57,800 nucleotides of DNA from Prochlorococcus sp. AG-402-K14 (GTDB taxonomy: Bacteria; Cyanobacteriota; Cyanobacteriia; PCC-6307; Cyanobiaceae). The stretch covers positions 1 through 57,800 of the forward strand of contig QCIG01000011.1 in assembly GCA_003216815.1 (NCBI GenBank), given 5' to 3'. This document shows positions 32,653 through 42,831 of the stretch, piece after piece. The translations under genes and the position numbers were made by a program. The first letter of the stretch is position 1. Every line of letters begins with the position of its first letter. The notes under the pieces are model-generated. The model had not been told where the DNA came from. It saw only the letters and a program-made list of their open reading frames with translations, and searched no databases.

Positions 32653-32665
32653 AAGATTAAATAGT

Positions 32666-33502
32666 TTGGAAATCTCTATTGGGATTATTGGCTTTGGCCA
32701 TATGGCCAAAGCTATTATTTCACCTCTTTTTGAAAGAGGGATATATAAGCCTGAAAATGTGGTTGGAATTGTTGGTCGTACCTCGAGTATTGCTTCTGCA
32801 TTGAGGGGTCTTCCTGGAGGAGTAAGAGTCTTATCTAGTGAAGATGCTTTGTCTAGAGAAGCATGGAGTGCTCCTCTGAAATTACTGGCTGTCAAGCCTC
32901 AACAATTTGGCACAATTAAAGAATCTGTATCAACATTTAGATCAAGCGAGCAGTTCCCTAAGCCATTATTGATCTCAGTTTTAGCTGGAATAACATTGAA
33001 AAGTCTTAAGCAGGCTTTTCCAGGACACATATGTGTAAGAGCTGTTCCCAATACCCCCTCTCTTGTTTTAGAGGGGCTTACTGGCTTGGCTTGGGAAGAT
33101 AATATAACTTCGAGTCAAAAGATTGCAGTTAGAAAGATTTTTGAACCAATAAGTGAAATTTTTGAGTTACCGGAGAAGCAACTTGATTCATTTTTAGCTT
33201 TAACTTCCTCAGGGCCTGCATATATAGCTTTAGTGGTTGAAGCCATGGCTGATGGTGCTGTTGCAGCAGGATTGCCACGCTATTTATCTAATCAATTGGC
33301 TTATAAAACCCTTTCAGGTACTGCTTCGCTACTACGAGAAAAGGGTTTGCATCCTGCCGAGCTTAAAGATATGGTCGCTTCTCCTGCAGGGACAACAATC
33401 AGTGCTCTTCGACACCTTGAACTTGCGGGCTTGAGATCTGCTTTAATTGAAGCAGTTGTCTTGGCAGCTCAGAAGAGTCGTCAATTGGCTGAAGAGGTTT
33501 AG
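32666..33502 (+). CDS. proC: Pyrroline-5-carboxylate reductase
   Basis: Final step of proline synthesis, NAD(P)H-dependent. Rossmann motif IGIIGFGHMAKAI at the N-terminus, VRAVPNTPSLVLEGLTGLA near residue 118, SSGPAYIALVVEAMADGAVAAGL near residue 174 (substrate/dimer region) and MVASPAGTTISALRHLE near residue 236 are all typical. TTG start. The 278 aa product overlaps the convergent glycosyltransferase by 104 bases. The ecfT-pipX-pipY-sepF-proC order is conserved in related genomes. Confidence 0.95.
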   Translation: MEISIGIIGFGHMAKAIISPLFERGIYKPENVVGIVGRTSSIASALRGLPGGVRVLSSEDALSREAWSAPLKLLAVKPQQFGTIKESVSTFRSSEQFPKPLLISVLAGITLKSLKQAFPGHICVRAVPNTPSLVLEGLTGLAWEDNITSSQKIAVRKIFEPISEIFELPEKQLDSFLALTSSGPAYIALVVEAMADGAVAAGLPRYLSNQLAYKTLSGTASLLREKGLHPAELKDMVASPAGTTISALRHLELAGLRSALIEAVVLAAQKSRQLAEEV

Positions 33503-34673
33503 AGTTGGATGAACTAAGAACGTTTGCATATAGATTTTCAAGTGAGTCAATATTTTGTTGAAGAGTATATTTTTCTTCTACTCTTAAACGTGCACGTCTA
33601 CCTAATTCCTTTGTAAGTACTGGTTGATCACGTAAAACAGGTAAAAGGGTCCTTAATTGAGAAGTGACTCCCTCAGTATTTAATATTATTCCAGCACCAT
33701 TTTCAAGCACTTCTCCATCTGCTCCTGCATCTGTCGCTACGCATGCTGTTCCAGTGGCCATGGCTTCTAGTAAGGCAATTGATAATCCTTCTACAAGGCT
33801 TGGAAGTAAAAAAACCTCCGCCATTTGAAGAAGAGCTACTCTTTTATTTTGATCCGCTTCGTATCCCCACCAAATTACATTATCTTCCTTATTAAAGATT
33901 GAATTATTTTCAAGTGTAGGCCTTAGTGGTCCATCTCCTACTATTACTAGTCGACATCCTTTTGGTTGAACAAATCTCCATGCACGTAGTAAAGCCTCAA
34001 CATTCTTTTCAGAAGCTATTCTCCCCATATAGATAAAAATTCTTTCATAACCAAGTTTCTTTCTGATTTCAAGATGAAGTTTGTTTAGTGACTTATCTGA
34101 ATTAAGGGGTTTCCATTTTTTAATATCAATTCCATTAGGTATTACATCAAGTCGATTTTCTTTGACTCCAAGTTTTGCGAGTACTTCTGCTTGCATATCT
34201 GAAAAAACAATAACTTTGTCATACTTAGCTAATGATGGTGCATAAAGTTGGTAGGTAAGTTGCTGTGTATTGGCTGTAAGATTTCTGAGCTTTGAATCAA
34301 AAGCCGGATGAAAAGTAGCGATTAGAGGTAAATCAAGTTGATGGCAAAGTTCAGGTAGTCGAAAATCTAATGGAGAAAGAGTTAGACTTGCGTGGACCAA
34401 GTCAGGTTTCAGTCTTGAGAGTGATTCTCTAAGCTCTCTTTGAGCACTTAAAGAAGGTATTGTATAAACCTGAGATTTAATCAAATAAGGAAGGCTTACA
34501 TCGGGATCATTTGCAAGTAGCGAAGTTTTATTATTTCCTTCTCTAAGAGGGTTATCAAAGTGAATAAAACTTATGTGATGTCCTCTTTCTCTAAGCTCCT
34601 CAGTAGTGCTTAGTCCATAGCAGACGTTCCCGCAAAAAGGTGTTTTTTTGCCTAGCCAGGCGATATGGGTCAA
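33399..34673 (-). CDS. Glycosyltransferase, GT4 family
   Basis: Retaining glycosyltransferase with a GT-B fold. The donor-binding region has the GT4 E-x7-E pattern in VEGLSIALLEAMATG near residue 315; GRIASEKNVEALLRAW and LVIVGDGPLRPTLE are the usual preceding elements. The N-terminus resembles a group of cyanobacterial lipid or polysaccharide glycosyltransferases; a galactolipid enzyme is possible but not proven. The C-terminal 34 residues are encoded in the overlap with proC and are outside the conserved fold. Confidence 0.88.
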   Translation of the reverse strand: MTHIAWLGKKTPFCGNVCYGLSTTEELRERGHHISFIHFDNPLREGNNKTSLLANDPDVSLPYLIKSQVYTIPSLSAQRELRESLSRLKPDLVHASLTLSPLDFRLPELCHQLDLPLIATFHPAFDSKLRNLTANTQQLTYQLYAPSLAKYDKVIVFSDMQAEVLAKLGVKENRLDVIPNGIDIKKWKPLNSDKSLNKLHLEIRKKLGYERIFIYMGRIASEKNVEALLRAWRFVQPKGCRLVIVGDGPLRPTLENNSIFNKEDNVIWWGYEADQNKRVALLQMAEVFLLPSLVEGLSIALLEAMATGTACVATDAGADGEVLENGAGIILNTEGVTSQLRTLLPVLRDQPVLTKELGRRARLRVEEKYTLQQNIDSLENLYANVLSSSNSKPLQPIDDSSELPRQLLQLKQISSPQVQGVEEH

Positions 34674-34797
34674 ACTCTAAAAATAACCGGTATTTCAAAC
34701 TAGCAGCTCAACCGATATTTCTTATCCAACTATTATTAATAATTAAATAATTTATAAACAAGGTTTTTTTATAACAATTTTATTCAAATCTATCGTC

Positions 34798-35598
34798 CTA
34801 CTTAGTATTTAGATTATCACTAATTAGTACTTCTCTCATCATTTGAAGAGATGTAATTCTTCTTTGTAAATGAGTTTCGATCCAAACTTCAACAATTTTC
34901 AGTAATTTTAACCAGACATTTTTAGGACCTAATAATTTCCCATTACTATGAAAAGGGACGTTATCAAGCAACAGTCTTTGAAGTAAAGCTAGTTCAGATG
35001 GATTCAGCTCAATGTTTGCATTTGGAATATTTCCAATAACAAAACCATCTTCAGGGATAAAGCTGCATTTCCAGCTCCACTCTCCAATGGGAGGTATAAG
35101 CTTGGAGCCAGATTGACAACAGTTTTGAAGTGGTAAACAATATCCTCCTAGGTCTAATAAATGAATACATGATTGAACACTTATTGCCAAAGCTTGCAAT
35201 GAATCAAATTCTGTTTTATGTAAATCGTCTAGTCTATTTAAATGGGTTAATACCATTCTAAGTAAATCTTTTTCCGGGTCTTCACTCCCAACCATAATCA
35301 TTATTAGCTCTGAAATTGCTTGAGCTGCTGAAAGAGTTTCGATATGCTTCCCCAGATTCCCATAACTCTTTAAAATCTTTATTTGTGTAACGCGCTTAAG
35401 ATTTCTTTTCCCAACTATCTGCAAGTCTAAAAAGTTAAAAGGAGATGTCGCTCCAAGTTTACTTTTGGGTTTTCTTGCTCCTGGTATTGCAAGACGACAT
35501 ACTCCATTTTCTTCAGTAAGTATTGTTAAAAGCCTGTCATTTTCTCCAAGAGGTCCAACTTTTAAAGATAGTCCTTTCAATCTTTGAGGTAAACTCAT
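34798..35598 (-). CDS. recO: DNA repair protein RecO
   Basis: Recombination mediator that helps load RecA on SSB-coated gaps. The N-terminal OB fold is evident (LSLKVGPLGENDRLLTILTE, then GARKPKSKLGATSPFN), followed by the helical region and a Cys-containing zinc-site-like stretch (LLDLGGYCLPLQNCC) near residue 145. The 266 aa length is usual. Its ATG overlaps the deoC stop by one base (TAATG), showing translational coupling. Confidence 0.93.
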   Translation of the reverse strand: MSLPQRLKGLSLKVGPLGENDRLLTILTEENGVCRLAIPGARKPKSKLGATSPFNFLDLQIVGKRNLKRVTQIKILKSYGNLGKHIETLSAAQAISELIMIMVGSEDPEKDLLRMVLTHLNRLDDLHKTEFDSLQALAISVQSCIHLLDLGGYCLPLQNCCQSGSKLIPPIGEWSWKCSFIPEDGFVIGNIPNANIELNPSELALLQRLLLDNVPFHSNGKLLGPKNVWLKLLKIVEVWIETHLQRRITSLQMMREVLISDNLNTK

Positions 35599-36281
35599 TA
35601 CTCCTTATTCTTTTGTGCTTGGGTGATTTCAAACCCAAAACTTGTACCAATATATGTAGATCCTGCTTCAATCATATCTATTGCTTGATCAAAAGTTTTT
35701 ATACCTCCAACAGCTTTTATTGAACAACGATTTTTAATCATTTTAGAGACCTCTTGAACTTGCATTTTTGTTATGCTTGGTCCGAAACCATTCCCAATTT
35801 GAATTCCAGTTGCGCCTGCATCAATGGAAGCATTTATTGCTAAGGAAAGTTTTGATGAGGTTAAGAGTATATCTCCATCAATTATTACTCTTACTGGAAT
35901 ACCTAGTTCACTTAGTTGATTTATTTCTTCAGCAAAAAGTTCTATATTTCCTTCTTTTAATGCAAAATAATTTGGAACAATATCTAATTCCTCTGCTCCT
36001 GACTCAATTGCATATTCGGCTTCTTTGAGCTTGTTATAAGTCGGGATGAAACCAAAAGGGAATGCAATTACAGATATTAATTTTGTGCAACTTTTGCTCC
36101 CTAACCTTTCACGAGCAATTGAAAGATGAGAAAGACAGGTACATAAACCTGCAAAGCCATTTTGCTTGGATCCCTCACAAAATTGAACAAGCATTTCTTT
36201 ATCTAAATGAGGATTTAAGATTGCTTGATAAATTACTTTAGAAATATTTTCATTAGCTTCTTCTAAATTTTTTTGGCTCAT
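35598..36281 (-). CDS. deoC: Deoxyribose-phosphate aldolase
   Basis: Class I aldolase converting 2-deoxyribose-5-phosphate into acetaldehyde and glyceraldehyde-3-phosphate. Motifs include KLISVIAFPFGF near residue 67, EELDIVPNYFALKEG near residue 95, and the C-terminal IKAVGGIKTFDQAIDMIEAG with the reactive Lys nearby, and TSFG at the end. The TIM-barrel length of 227 aa fits. It is part of the hpf-deoC-recO minus-strand set. Confidence 0.93.
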   Translation of the reverse strand: MSQKNLEEANENISKVIYQAILNPHLDKEMLVQFCEGSKQNGFAGLCTCLSHLSIARERLGSKSCTKLISVIAFPFGFIPTYNKLKEAEYAIESGAEELDIVPNYFALKEGNIELFAEEINQLSELGIPVRVIIDGDILLTSSKLSLAINASIDAGATGIQIGNGFGPSITKMQVQEVSKMIKNRCSIKAVGGIKTFDQAIDMIEAGSTYIGTSFGFEITQAQKNKE

Positions 36282-36291
36282 GTGACTGGAA

Positions 36292-36876
36292 CTAAATTTT
36301 TTCTTGGATCACGCCATAGCCTCCGTGATTTCTCTTATATATCACTCGCAACGCTGATCCTTTTTCCTCTCTAAACAAATAAAAGTCATGATCAATTAGA
36401 TCTAATTGTGCTCTGGCTGTTTCAATGCTCATCGGTGTCATTTCAAAATATTTGCGTCTTATCCCTGGGCTAGGAAGATGAGGTTCCTTGCCCTCAATGA
36501 GTTGATTGTCTGAGGAGGCGTGATTTTGAGTTTCTTCGGTTTTGATTGATTTCGATGATTTATTATTATGGGAATGATGATTATTATGACGCTCTTTATA
36601 TTTGCGTAATTGTCGTGCAAGTTTATTTGCTACTAAGTCGATACTTGCATAAAGATTTTCACTTCTTTCTTGCGCTCTTATCACAGTTCCGTTTGCAAAA
36701 ACAGTCACCTCCGCAGATTGTTGAGGCACACGAGGATTTCTTGCGACTGAAAGGTGAACGTCAGCTTCCTTCACTATCTCTTGGAAATTGTGAGTTGCTT
36801 TATCAATTTTTGTTTTGGTGTAATCACGAAGTGATTGAGTTAATTCAAGATTGCGTCCATGAATAAGAAGCTTCAT
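36292..36876 (-). CDS. hpf: Ribosome hibernation promoting factor, long form (LrtA)
   Basis: Binds the 30S decoding centre and dimerises ribosomes during darkness or stationary phase; the cyanobacterial homologue is the light-repressed LrtA. The N-terminal domain (residues 1-100) begins MKLLIHGRNLELTQSLRDY, a His/Asn/Ser-rich linker follows, and the C-terminal dimerisation domain has KYFEMTPMSIETARAQLDLI and ends in the usual VIYKRNHGGYGVI. The start overlaps the divergent lipB frame by 18 bases. Confidence 0.95.
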   Translation of the reverse strand: MKLLIHGRNLELTQSLRDYTKTKIDKATHNFQEIVKEADVHLSVARNPRVPQQSAEVTVFANGTVIRAQERSENLYASIDLVANKLARQLRKYKERHNNHHSHNNKSSKSIKTEETQNHASSDNQLIEGKEPHLPSPGIRRKYFEMTPMSIETARAQLDLIDHDFYLFREEKGSALRVIYKRNHGGYGVIQEKI

Positions 36877-37581
36877 TCTGTTTCGCCTGAATCAGGGCCT
36901 AATAGCAACTTAGATCTAACCCCTCAACTTGCACAATTTTCTTCGGCTTTTCTTTTTGAACCTAAAAATATTGTGCCATTTGAGACTGCTTTAGGTTGGC
37001 AGAAAAATATTCAGAAAAGCCTTATCGAGAAACCGTTTTCATCACAAGCAGTATGGTTTCTTGAACATTTTTCTTGCTACACCATAGGTAGAGGCAGTGA
37101 TATGAAAAATTTATTATTTGATGAAAATAAATCTCCCTTGCCCGTTTTTAGGATTGAAAGAGGAGGTGAGGTTACTCATCACATGCCTGGACAGATTGTT
37201 GGATACCTAGTGCTTGATTTAGGTCTTCATAAGAAAGATTTATCTTGGTATTTGAGAGAATTGGAACAAATACTGATTGATGTTCTTGATTTGCTAGGAA
37301 TAGAGGGAACTAGAGTAGATGGCTTAACAGGAGTATGGTGTGAAGATAAAAAGGTTGGTTCAATAGGCATTGGATGCAAGAGATGGGTGACTCAACATGG
37401 ATTTTCACTAAATGTAAATTGTGATCTTATTGGTTTTGAGAAGATAATTCCTTGTGGACTGAATAATGTGAAATTAGGAAAATTGAGTGATTGGATACCT
37501 GGCATCAAAGTCTGTGACGTTAAGCCTCTTTTAAGGGAAACTGTTAGAAGAAGATTTAAATTGAACTGGGAAAATATTTAA
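36859..37581 (+). CDS. lipB: Octanoyltransferase LipB
   Basis: Transfers octanoyl groups from acyl carrier protein to lipoyl domains, the entry step of lipoate assembly, which PdhC (40.3 kb) needs. RIERGGEVTHHMPGQIVGYL near residue 90 carries the conserved RGG-TxHxPGQ; the Lys/Cys pair of the active site lies in GSIGIGCKRWVTQHG and IPCGL. The chosen ATG overlaps the hpf start on the other strand; the true start may be a little further in, since the first 25 residues are not conserved. Confidence 0.93.
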   Translation: MNKKLHSVSPESGPNSNLDLTPQLAQFSSAFLFEPKNIVPFETALGWQKNIQKSLIEKPFSSQAVWFLEHFSCYTIGRGSDMKNLLFDENKSPLPVFRIERGGEVTHHMPGQIVGYLVLDLGLHKKDLSWYLRELEQILIDVLDLLGIEGTRVDGLTGVWCEDKKVGSIGIGCKRWVTQHGFSLNVNCDLIGFEKIIPCGLNNVKLGKLSDWIPGIKVCDVKPLLRETVRRRFKLNWENI

Positions 37582-37624
37582 ATTAAGCATTGCTAAAAAT
37601 AATCAAAAATTATCTTTTATTGCT

Positions 37625-39598
37625 ATGACAAAGACTAACTCACAAAAAAATATATTGGCTTCTGAAAATGCTTTAGCTTGTTGGATCCCAAGTAGACAAG
37701 AGGAAAAAGTAATAAATAGAAGATCTCACCTTGAGACATTGACTCAAGTTGATGAAATTTGGGAACACTTAAAAGTTCAGTTAGGTGATGTCTTAGCAGT
37801 TGATTCACCGCATACTTTTCATCCTGAAAGATTTACTTATAAAGAACTTGCAGAAAATATTTCTATTGCAGCAAATGCTTTTGCTCAAATGGGAGTCGAA
37901 ACTGATGATGTTGTCGCTCTTTTTGCAGAAAATAGTCCCAGATGGCTGATTGCTGATCAAGGCCTTATGAGAATAGGAGCATCAAACTCGGTTCGGGGTG
38001 CGACTGCTCCACCAAGTGAACTTAGATATATTCTTGATGATTCAAATGCAGTTGGATTAATAGTTCAAAATTCTGATGTCTGGGAGAGACTCTCTCTTGA
38101 TGAGACGCAAATAAACAAGTTGAAATTTGTTATTCAACTCGAAGGTAAAGCTTCTGAAGGAGTCTTTGAATGGGAGAGTTTTTTGGAGCGAGGATTGAAT
38201 AAAGTAAATGTAAATAAACTGGAAAATAGAATTGAAAGAAGACAAACAAAAATCGCAACTATTCTATATACCTCTGGAACTACAGGTAAGCCCAAAGGTG
38301 TTCCATTAACACACTCTAATTTGTTGCATCAAGTTAGATCTCTTGCTTGCGTGGCAAATCCTTCTCCAGGGGCACCAGTATTAAGTGTTTTACCAATATG
38401 GCATTCATATGAACGTAGTGCTGAATATTATTTTTTTTCTTGTGGTTGTACTCAAACTTACACATCTATCAGATACCTTAAGGAAGACTTGCCAAGGGTT
38501 AGGCCAATAGTAATGGCAACTGTACCAAGGCTTTGGGAGTCAATAAAGTTAAGTTTTGATGATGCTGTTGAAAAAATGCCAGGGATTCGTAAGACCTTGG
38601 TGAAAAGTGCGATTTCTAATAGTAAGGCATATAAATTGGCACGAAGAAAACTTAATTTTCTAACGATTGATAGTGTTTCTAATTTAGATAAAATAAAATC
38701 TTTTATCGAGATACTTTTACGATTTCCAATTCATAGAATTTCTTCTTTATATTTGTGGCCAAAAATTCTCATCAAAATTTGTGGAGGAAGATTGAGATTC
38801 CCAATTAGTGGAGGCGGAGCAATTGCTCCGTATATTGATTCTTTTTTTGAAGCCTTAGGTGTTGAACTATTGGTCGGTTATGGTTTAACTGAAACGAGTC
38901 CGGTTCTGACATGCAGAAGACCTTGGAGAAACATACGAGGAGGTTCGGGACAACCTTTGCCAGAGACTGAGATAAAGATTGTAGATCCAGACACATTTCA
39001 AATAAAAAAGCTCCGTCAGAAAGGTTTGGTTCTCGCTCGTGGGCCTCAAATAATGTCTGGTTATTTGGGGAAACAATCAGATTCAAAGAAGGTTTTAGAT
39101 CCTCATGGCTGGTTTAATACTGGAGATTTAGGGATGTTACTTGCTGATGGATCTTTGATTTTGACTGGGAGAGCGAAGGACACGATAGTGCTAAGTAGTG
39201 GAGAAAATATTGAGCCTGCTCCTCTAGAGGAAGCTTTGATTTCGAGCCAATTGATTGATCAGGCTTTTTTATTGGGGCAAGATCAAAAACAACTTTCTGC
39301 TTTGATTGTGCCAAGAATTGATTATCTAAAAGGATGGCTTGCTGATCAAGGGTTAAATTCAAATGTTCTTTTGGGAATCTGTCCGGAAAATCGTGAATTA
39401 AGACAAATTCTTAGATTGGCATTGAATAAAGTTCTAGCAAAACGACCTGGATCTCGAAGAGAAGAGAGACTTTTCTCAATTGCTTTAGTAGAGCCATTTA
39501 CAATAGATAATGGCTTGTTAACGCAAACTCTTAAGCAAAAACGTGAAAAAATTATTCAACGTGATTTCCTACTTATAAAAAAAATATATGATTTGTAA
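37625..39598 (+). CDS. aas: Long-chain acyl-CoA/acyl-ACP synthetase
   Basis: AMP-forming fatty-acid activating enzyme; cyanobacterial AAS recycles free fatty acids released from membranes. The AMP-binding core shows YTSGTTGKPKGVP near residue 217, GYGLTETSPVL near residue 420, GWFNTGDLG near residue 500 and the adenylate-contacting TGRAKDTIVLSSGENIEP near residue 520. The length of 657 aa matches the long-chain type. Whether it prefers CoA or ACP cannot be read from sequence. Confidence 0.9.
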   Translation: MTKTNSQKNILASENALACWIPSRQEEKVINRRSHLETLTQVDEIWEHLKVQLGDVLAVDSPHTFHPERFTYKELAENISIAANAFAQMGVETDDVVALFAENSPRWLIADQGLMRIGASNSVRGATAPPSELRYILDDSNAVGLIVQNSDVWERLSLDETQINKLKFVIQLEGKASEGVFEWESFLERGLNKVNVNKLENRIERRQTKIATILYTSGTTGKPKGVPLTHSNLLHQVRSLACVANPSPGAPVLSVLPIWHSYERSAEYYFFSCGCTQTYTSIRYLKEDLPRVRPIVMATVPRLWESIKLSFDDAVEKMPGIRKTLVKSAISNSKAYKLARRKLNFLTIDSVSNLDKIKSFIEILLRFPIHRISSLYLWPKILIKICGGRLRFPISGGGAIAPYIDSFFEALGVELLVGYGLTETSPVLTCRRPWRNIRGGSGQPLPETEIKIVDPDTFQIKKLRQKGLVLARGPQIMSGYLGKQSDSKKVLDPHGWFNTGDLGMLLADGSLILTGRAKDTIVLSSGENIEPAPLEEALISSQLIDQAFLLGQDQKQLSALIVPRIDYLKGWLADQGLNSNVLLGICPENRELRQILRLALNKVLAKRPGSRREERLFSIALVEPFTIDNGLLTQTLKQKREKIIQRDFLLIKKIYDL

Positions 39599-39678
39599 TT
39601 TGTTTGTTTGGCCAATTAAATTGACCAATACTATCTTTTACTGAGAGCCTAACGATTGATTCATAATTTATTGATCAG

Positions 39679-40113
39679 GTGAATTCAATTTCCATAAAAC
39701 GCTCAATAACTGTAAGAGCAGTTGTAACTCCTTCATGGAAAGAGGAAGCTGAGCGAGAATTAAGTAATGGAATATCAACAATCGATCAGCAACTTGGCGA
39801 ATTAGAAAAAGAAGGACAACAGATAGTTGATGGGATCCGAAGTCAGAGCTCAAACCCGCTTGATCCAAGAGTTCAAGAGCAAGTAGCTCAAGTTCAGAAT
39901 CAAGTTGCTTCAAAGAGATCAGAATTTGAAGAACAAAAAAGAAATCTTCTTTTACAGCAATCTCAAGTGCGAGACTTAGAGATGGAACAAATTGTTGAGC
40001 AAGGACAAATTGACAGTTTATGTGATTTAAATGTTGGTGATAATTTAGTAAGTAAAATGAGTATGAGTATTTTAGTTAGAGATGGCATCGTAGAGGCGAT
40101 TAATCAAGACTGA
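39679..40113 (+). CDS. YlqD family protein
   Basis: Short cytoplasmic protein of the cyanobacterial/Bacillus YlqD group of unknown function. The 144 aa product has an N-terminal beta-rich segment (SIKRSITVRAVVTPSWKEE), a long coiled-coil region (residues about 20-110, rich in Gln and Glu) and a C-terminal VGDNLVSKMSMSILVRDGIV. The GTG start at 39679 is the only plausible one. It lies between the acyl synthetase and pdhC. Confidence 0.85.
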   Translation: MNSISIKRSITVRAVVTPSWKEEAERELSNGISTIDQQLGELEKEGQQIVDGIRSQSSNPLDPRVQEQVAQVQNQVASKRSEFEEQKRNLLLQQSQVRDLEMEQIVEQGQIDSLCDLNVGDNLVSKMSMSILVRDGIVEAINQD

Positions 40114-40305
40114 TATTCGGTAGAACTAAAAGTATCTAAGAAATTTTTTTTTGATAATAAGAAGAAATCCACATAAAAAAAACTATCGTTGTAAGGACAC
40201 TCATGTAGAACTAACATTGGTATGTATTGATACTTGCAAAGCTTCTTGATAGAAATTCTGAAGCCTTGCTACAAACTCTCTCCATAAAGGAAATAGGAAC
40301 AAATC

Positions 40306-41670
40306 ATGGCCACTCATGACATCTTTATGCCTGCTTTAAGTTCAACAATGACCGAGGGCAAAATAGTGGAGTGGCTGAAAAATCCTGGAGATAAGGTTGA
40401 AAGAGGTGAATCTGTTTTGGTTGTTGAGTCAGATAAAGCTGATATGGATGTTGAGTCTTTCCATGATGGTTTTCTTGCCTCGATTGTGATGCCTGCTGGT
40501 AGTTCTGCGCCTGTTGGAGAGACAATTGGATTGATTGTTGAGACAGCGGATGAAATTGCTTCTGCTCAGGCTAATGCGCCTTCTACTCTTCCTCAAGCGG
40601 CAGCTAATCAAGATAAAGAAAGTCCATCCTCTCAAACTCAAAAAAAACAAGCCTCTGTTGATTCTTCTCAAGCAACAGCCATCAAACAGACACCTCCTGT
40701 TCCTGATTACTCTGTGAATAATGAACAGTTTTTAAACGACGGTCGGATTGTCGCTTCTCCTAGAGCTAAAAAACTTGCTTCTCAAATGGGAGTCGACTTG
40801 GCAACTGTTAGGGGATCAGGACCTCATGGACGGATACAAGCTGAGGATGTGCAAAGTGCTAAAGGCCAACCTATAAGCATTCCTTGGATCGCTGAAAGTA
40901 ATGCTCCAGCGAGAATTGTGTCTGACATGCCTCTCAAAGAAAAAAAATCTGTTGATACTGATAAGCCACCTTCCGCAGGGAAAAGTTTTGGATCAAGAGG
41001 TGAAACAATTGCATTCAATACTCTTCAACAAGCTGTAAATAGGAATATGGAGGAAAGCTTAAATACTCCTTGCTTTAGAGTCGGATATTCAATTCTTACA
41101 GATGAGCTGGATTCTTTTTATCAACAAGTGAAACCTAATGGAGTAACCATGACAGCGTTGCTCGCTAAAGCAGTTGGTTTAACTCTTGCTAGGCATCCTC
41201 AGGTGAATGCAGCTTTTAGCTCAGAGGGGATTGCCTATCCTTCTCAAATAAATGTAGCCGTTGCAGTTGCAATGGAGGATGGCGGGTTGATAACTCCAGT
41301 GCTACAAAAAGCTGATGAAACTAGTCTCGCTGATTTATCTCTTCAATGGGCGGACCTTGTTAAACGTGCCAGAAACAAGCAATTAGAACCCCAAGAATAT
41401 AGCAGCGGTACATTTACACTCTCTAATCTAGGCATGTTTGGCGTGGATAGATTTGATGCAATTCTGCCCCCTGGGACAGGAGCAATTCTAGCTGTAGGAG
41501 CTTCCTTATCTAAAGTTGTTGCTTCTAAAGATGGTTCGATTTCAATCAAAAAACAGATGCAAGTAAATCTCACCGCTGATCATAGAGTGATCTACGGTGC
41601 TGATGGAGCACTATTCCTTAAGGATTTGTCTTATTTAATTGAAAAAAATCCTTACAGCCTCTCCTCTTGA
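40306..41670 (+). CDS. pdhC: Dihydrolipoamide acetyltransferase (E2) of pyruvate dehydrogenase
   Basis: E2 core of the PDH complex, giving acetyl-CoA. The N-terminal lipoyl domain has the lipoylated Lys at residue 44 (VVESDKADMDVES); an Ala/Pro/Ser/Gln-rich linker leads to the E3-binding domain (SPRAKKLASQMGVDLATVRG) and a second linker; the catalytic domain ends with the HxxxDG motif in TADHRVIYGADGALFL. The protein has a single lipoyl domain, usual for cyanobacteria. Lipoylation depends on LipB at 36.9 kb. Confidence 0.95.
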   Translation: MATHDIFMPALSSTMTEGKIVEWLKNPGDKVERGESVLVVESDKADMDVESFHDGFLASIVMPAGSSAPVGETIGLIVETADEIASAQANAPSTLPQAAANQDKESPSSQTQKKQASVDSSQATAIKQTPPVPDYSVNNEQFLNDGRIVASPRAKKLASQMGVDLATVRGSGPHGRIQAEDVQSAKGQPISIPWIAESNAPARIVSDMPLKEKKSVDTDKPPSAGKSFGSRGETIAFNTLQQAVNRNMEESLNTPCFRVGYSILTDELDSFYQQVKPNGVTMTALLAKAVGLTLARHPQVNAAFSSEGIAYPSQINVAVAVAMEDGGLITPVLQKADETSLADLSLQWADLVKRARNKQLEPQEYSSGTFTLSNLGMFGVDRFDAILPPGTGAILAVGASLSKVVASKDGSISIKKQMQVNLTADHRVIYGADGALFLKDLSYLIEKNPYSLSS

Positions 41671-41721
41671 GTTTAAATAGTTGAACCAAAAGTGATTTCC
41701 CTTCCTTTAATCTGATTTGAT

Positions 41722-42819
41722 GTGATAGATCAAAAAGATAATCTTTTAAGTTCATACAACTATGATTTGCCTAATGATTTAATTGCTCAATCACCTACTG
41801 AGCCTAGACATGATGCGAAATTGATGATTGTTAATGATGAGTTAGATGAGCCTTTAAATCTTAAACATGCAAAGATATGGGACTTGAAGGACATCTTAAA
41901 GAAAGGTGATCTCTTGGTTGTTAATAATACTCGTGTGCTTAAGGCAAGATTAAAAGTCCGATTATCAGGAGGAGGCCTAGGTGAATTATTGTTAATGGAA
42001 CCAAGGGGAAATGGTCAATGGCTTTGTTTAGGGCGCCCGGCTAGACGTATGCGAAGTGGTGATCAATTATGGTTGGATACCTCTCATGATCATTCTTTAC
42101 TGTTAAAGGTTATTGATAAAGATGAGAGTACAGGCGGAAGAATTATTCAATTCCCTAATGAGTTTACTAGTAGAATGGAAATGGCAAATTTACTTGATTT
42201 ATGTGGTGAAGTCCCATTGCCTCCTTATATAAATAACGATAAATCTAGTTCTCATGAAGAAAAATACCAAACTCGATTTGCTTCGAAGCCAGGAGCCATA
42301 GCTGCTCCCACAGCAGGGTTACATTTAAGTGATGAACTAATAGAAAATTTAAAGATCAGGGGTATCAAGATTGCACAAATTACTTTGCATGTTGGCCTTG
42401 GAACTTTTAGACCATTAGAAAAAGAAGATCTATCTCAACTTCATTTACATAGTGAGTGGGTAGAAGTAACGGAAGAGGCCACAAGAGCGATTATTAAGTG
42501 CAAGAAAGATGGGGGGAAAGTCTTTGCTGTTGGCACTACAAGCGTAAGAGCTCTTGAGGCGGCTTATTTATCAGGTATGGGTACTTTAAAGTCATTTGAG
42601 GGCAAAGTGAATTTGGTAATTAAGCCAGGGTTTGAGTTTTGCGTTATCGATGGACTACTTACTAATTTTCATCTTCCAAAAAGTTCCCTATTACTTTTAG
42701 TAAGTGCTCTTATTGGTAGAGAGCGTATGTTGAAACTTTATGAAAATGCAATTACCAACAAGTATCGATTTTTCTCTTATGGAGATGCGATGTTAATCAC
42801 ACCGGGTTCAGTTGTATAA
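41722..42819 (+). CDS. queA: S-adenosylmethionine:tRNA ribosyltransferase-isomerase
   Basis: Transfers and rearranges the ribosyl group of SAM to make epoxyqueuosine at tRNA position 34. Signatures: [20 protein letters not shown] at the N-terminus, [10 protein letters not shown] near residue 72, PPYI and [16 protein letters not shown] near residue 190, and the C-terminal [20 protein letters not shown] start. The 365 aa length is standard. It converges on cysK with 12 bases between stops. Confidence 0.95.
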   Translation: MIDQKDNLLSSYNYDLPNDLIAQSPTEPRHDAKLMIVNDELDEPLNLKHAKIWDLKDILKKGDLLVVNNTRVLKARLKVRLSGGGLGELLLMEPRGNGQWLCLGRPARRMRSGDQLWLDTSHDHSLLLKVIDKDESTGGRIIQFPNEFTSRMEMANLLDLCGEVPLPPYINNDKSSSHEEKYQTRFASKPGAIAAPTAGLHLSDELIENLKIRGIKIAQITLHVGLGTFRPLEKEDLSQLHLHSEWVEVTEEATRAIIKCKKDGGKVFAVGTTSVRALEAAYLSGMGTLKSFEGKVNLVIKPGFEFCVIDGLLTNFHLPKSSLLLLVSALIGRERMLKLYENAITNKYRFFSYGDAMLITPGSVV

Positions 42820-42831
42820 AAACAAAAAGAT

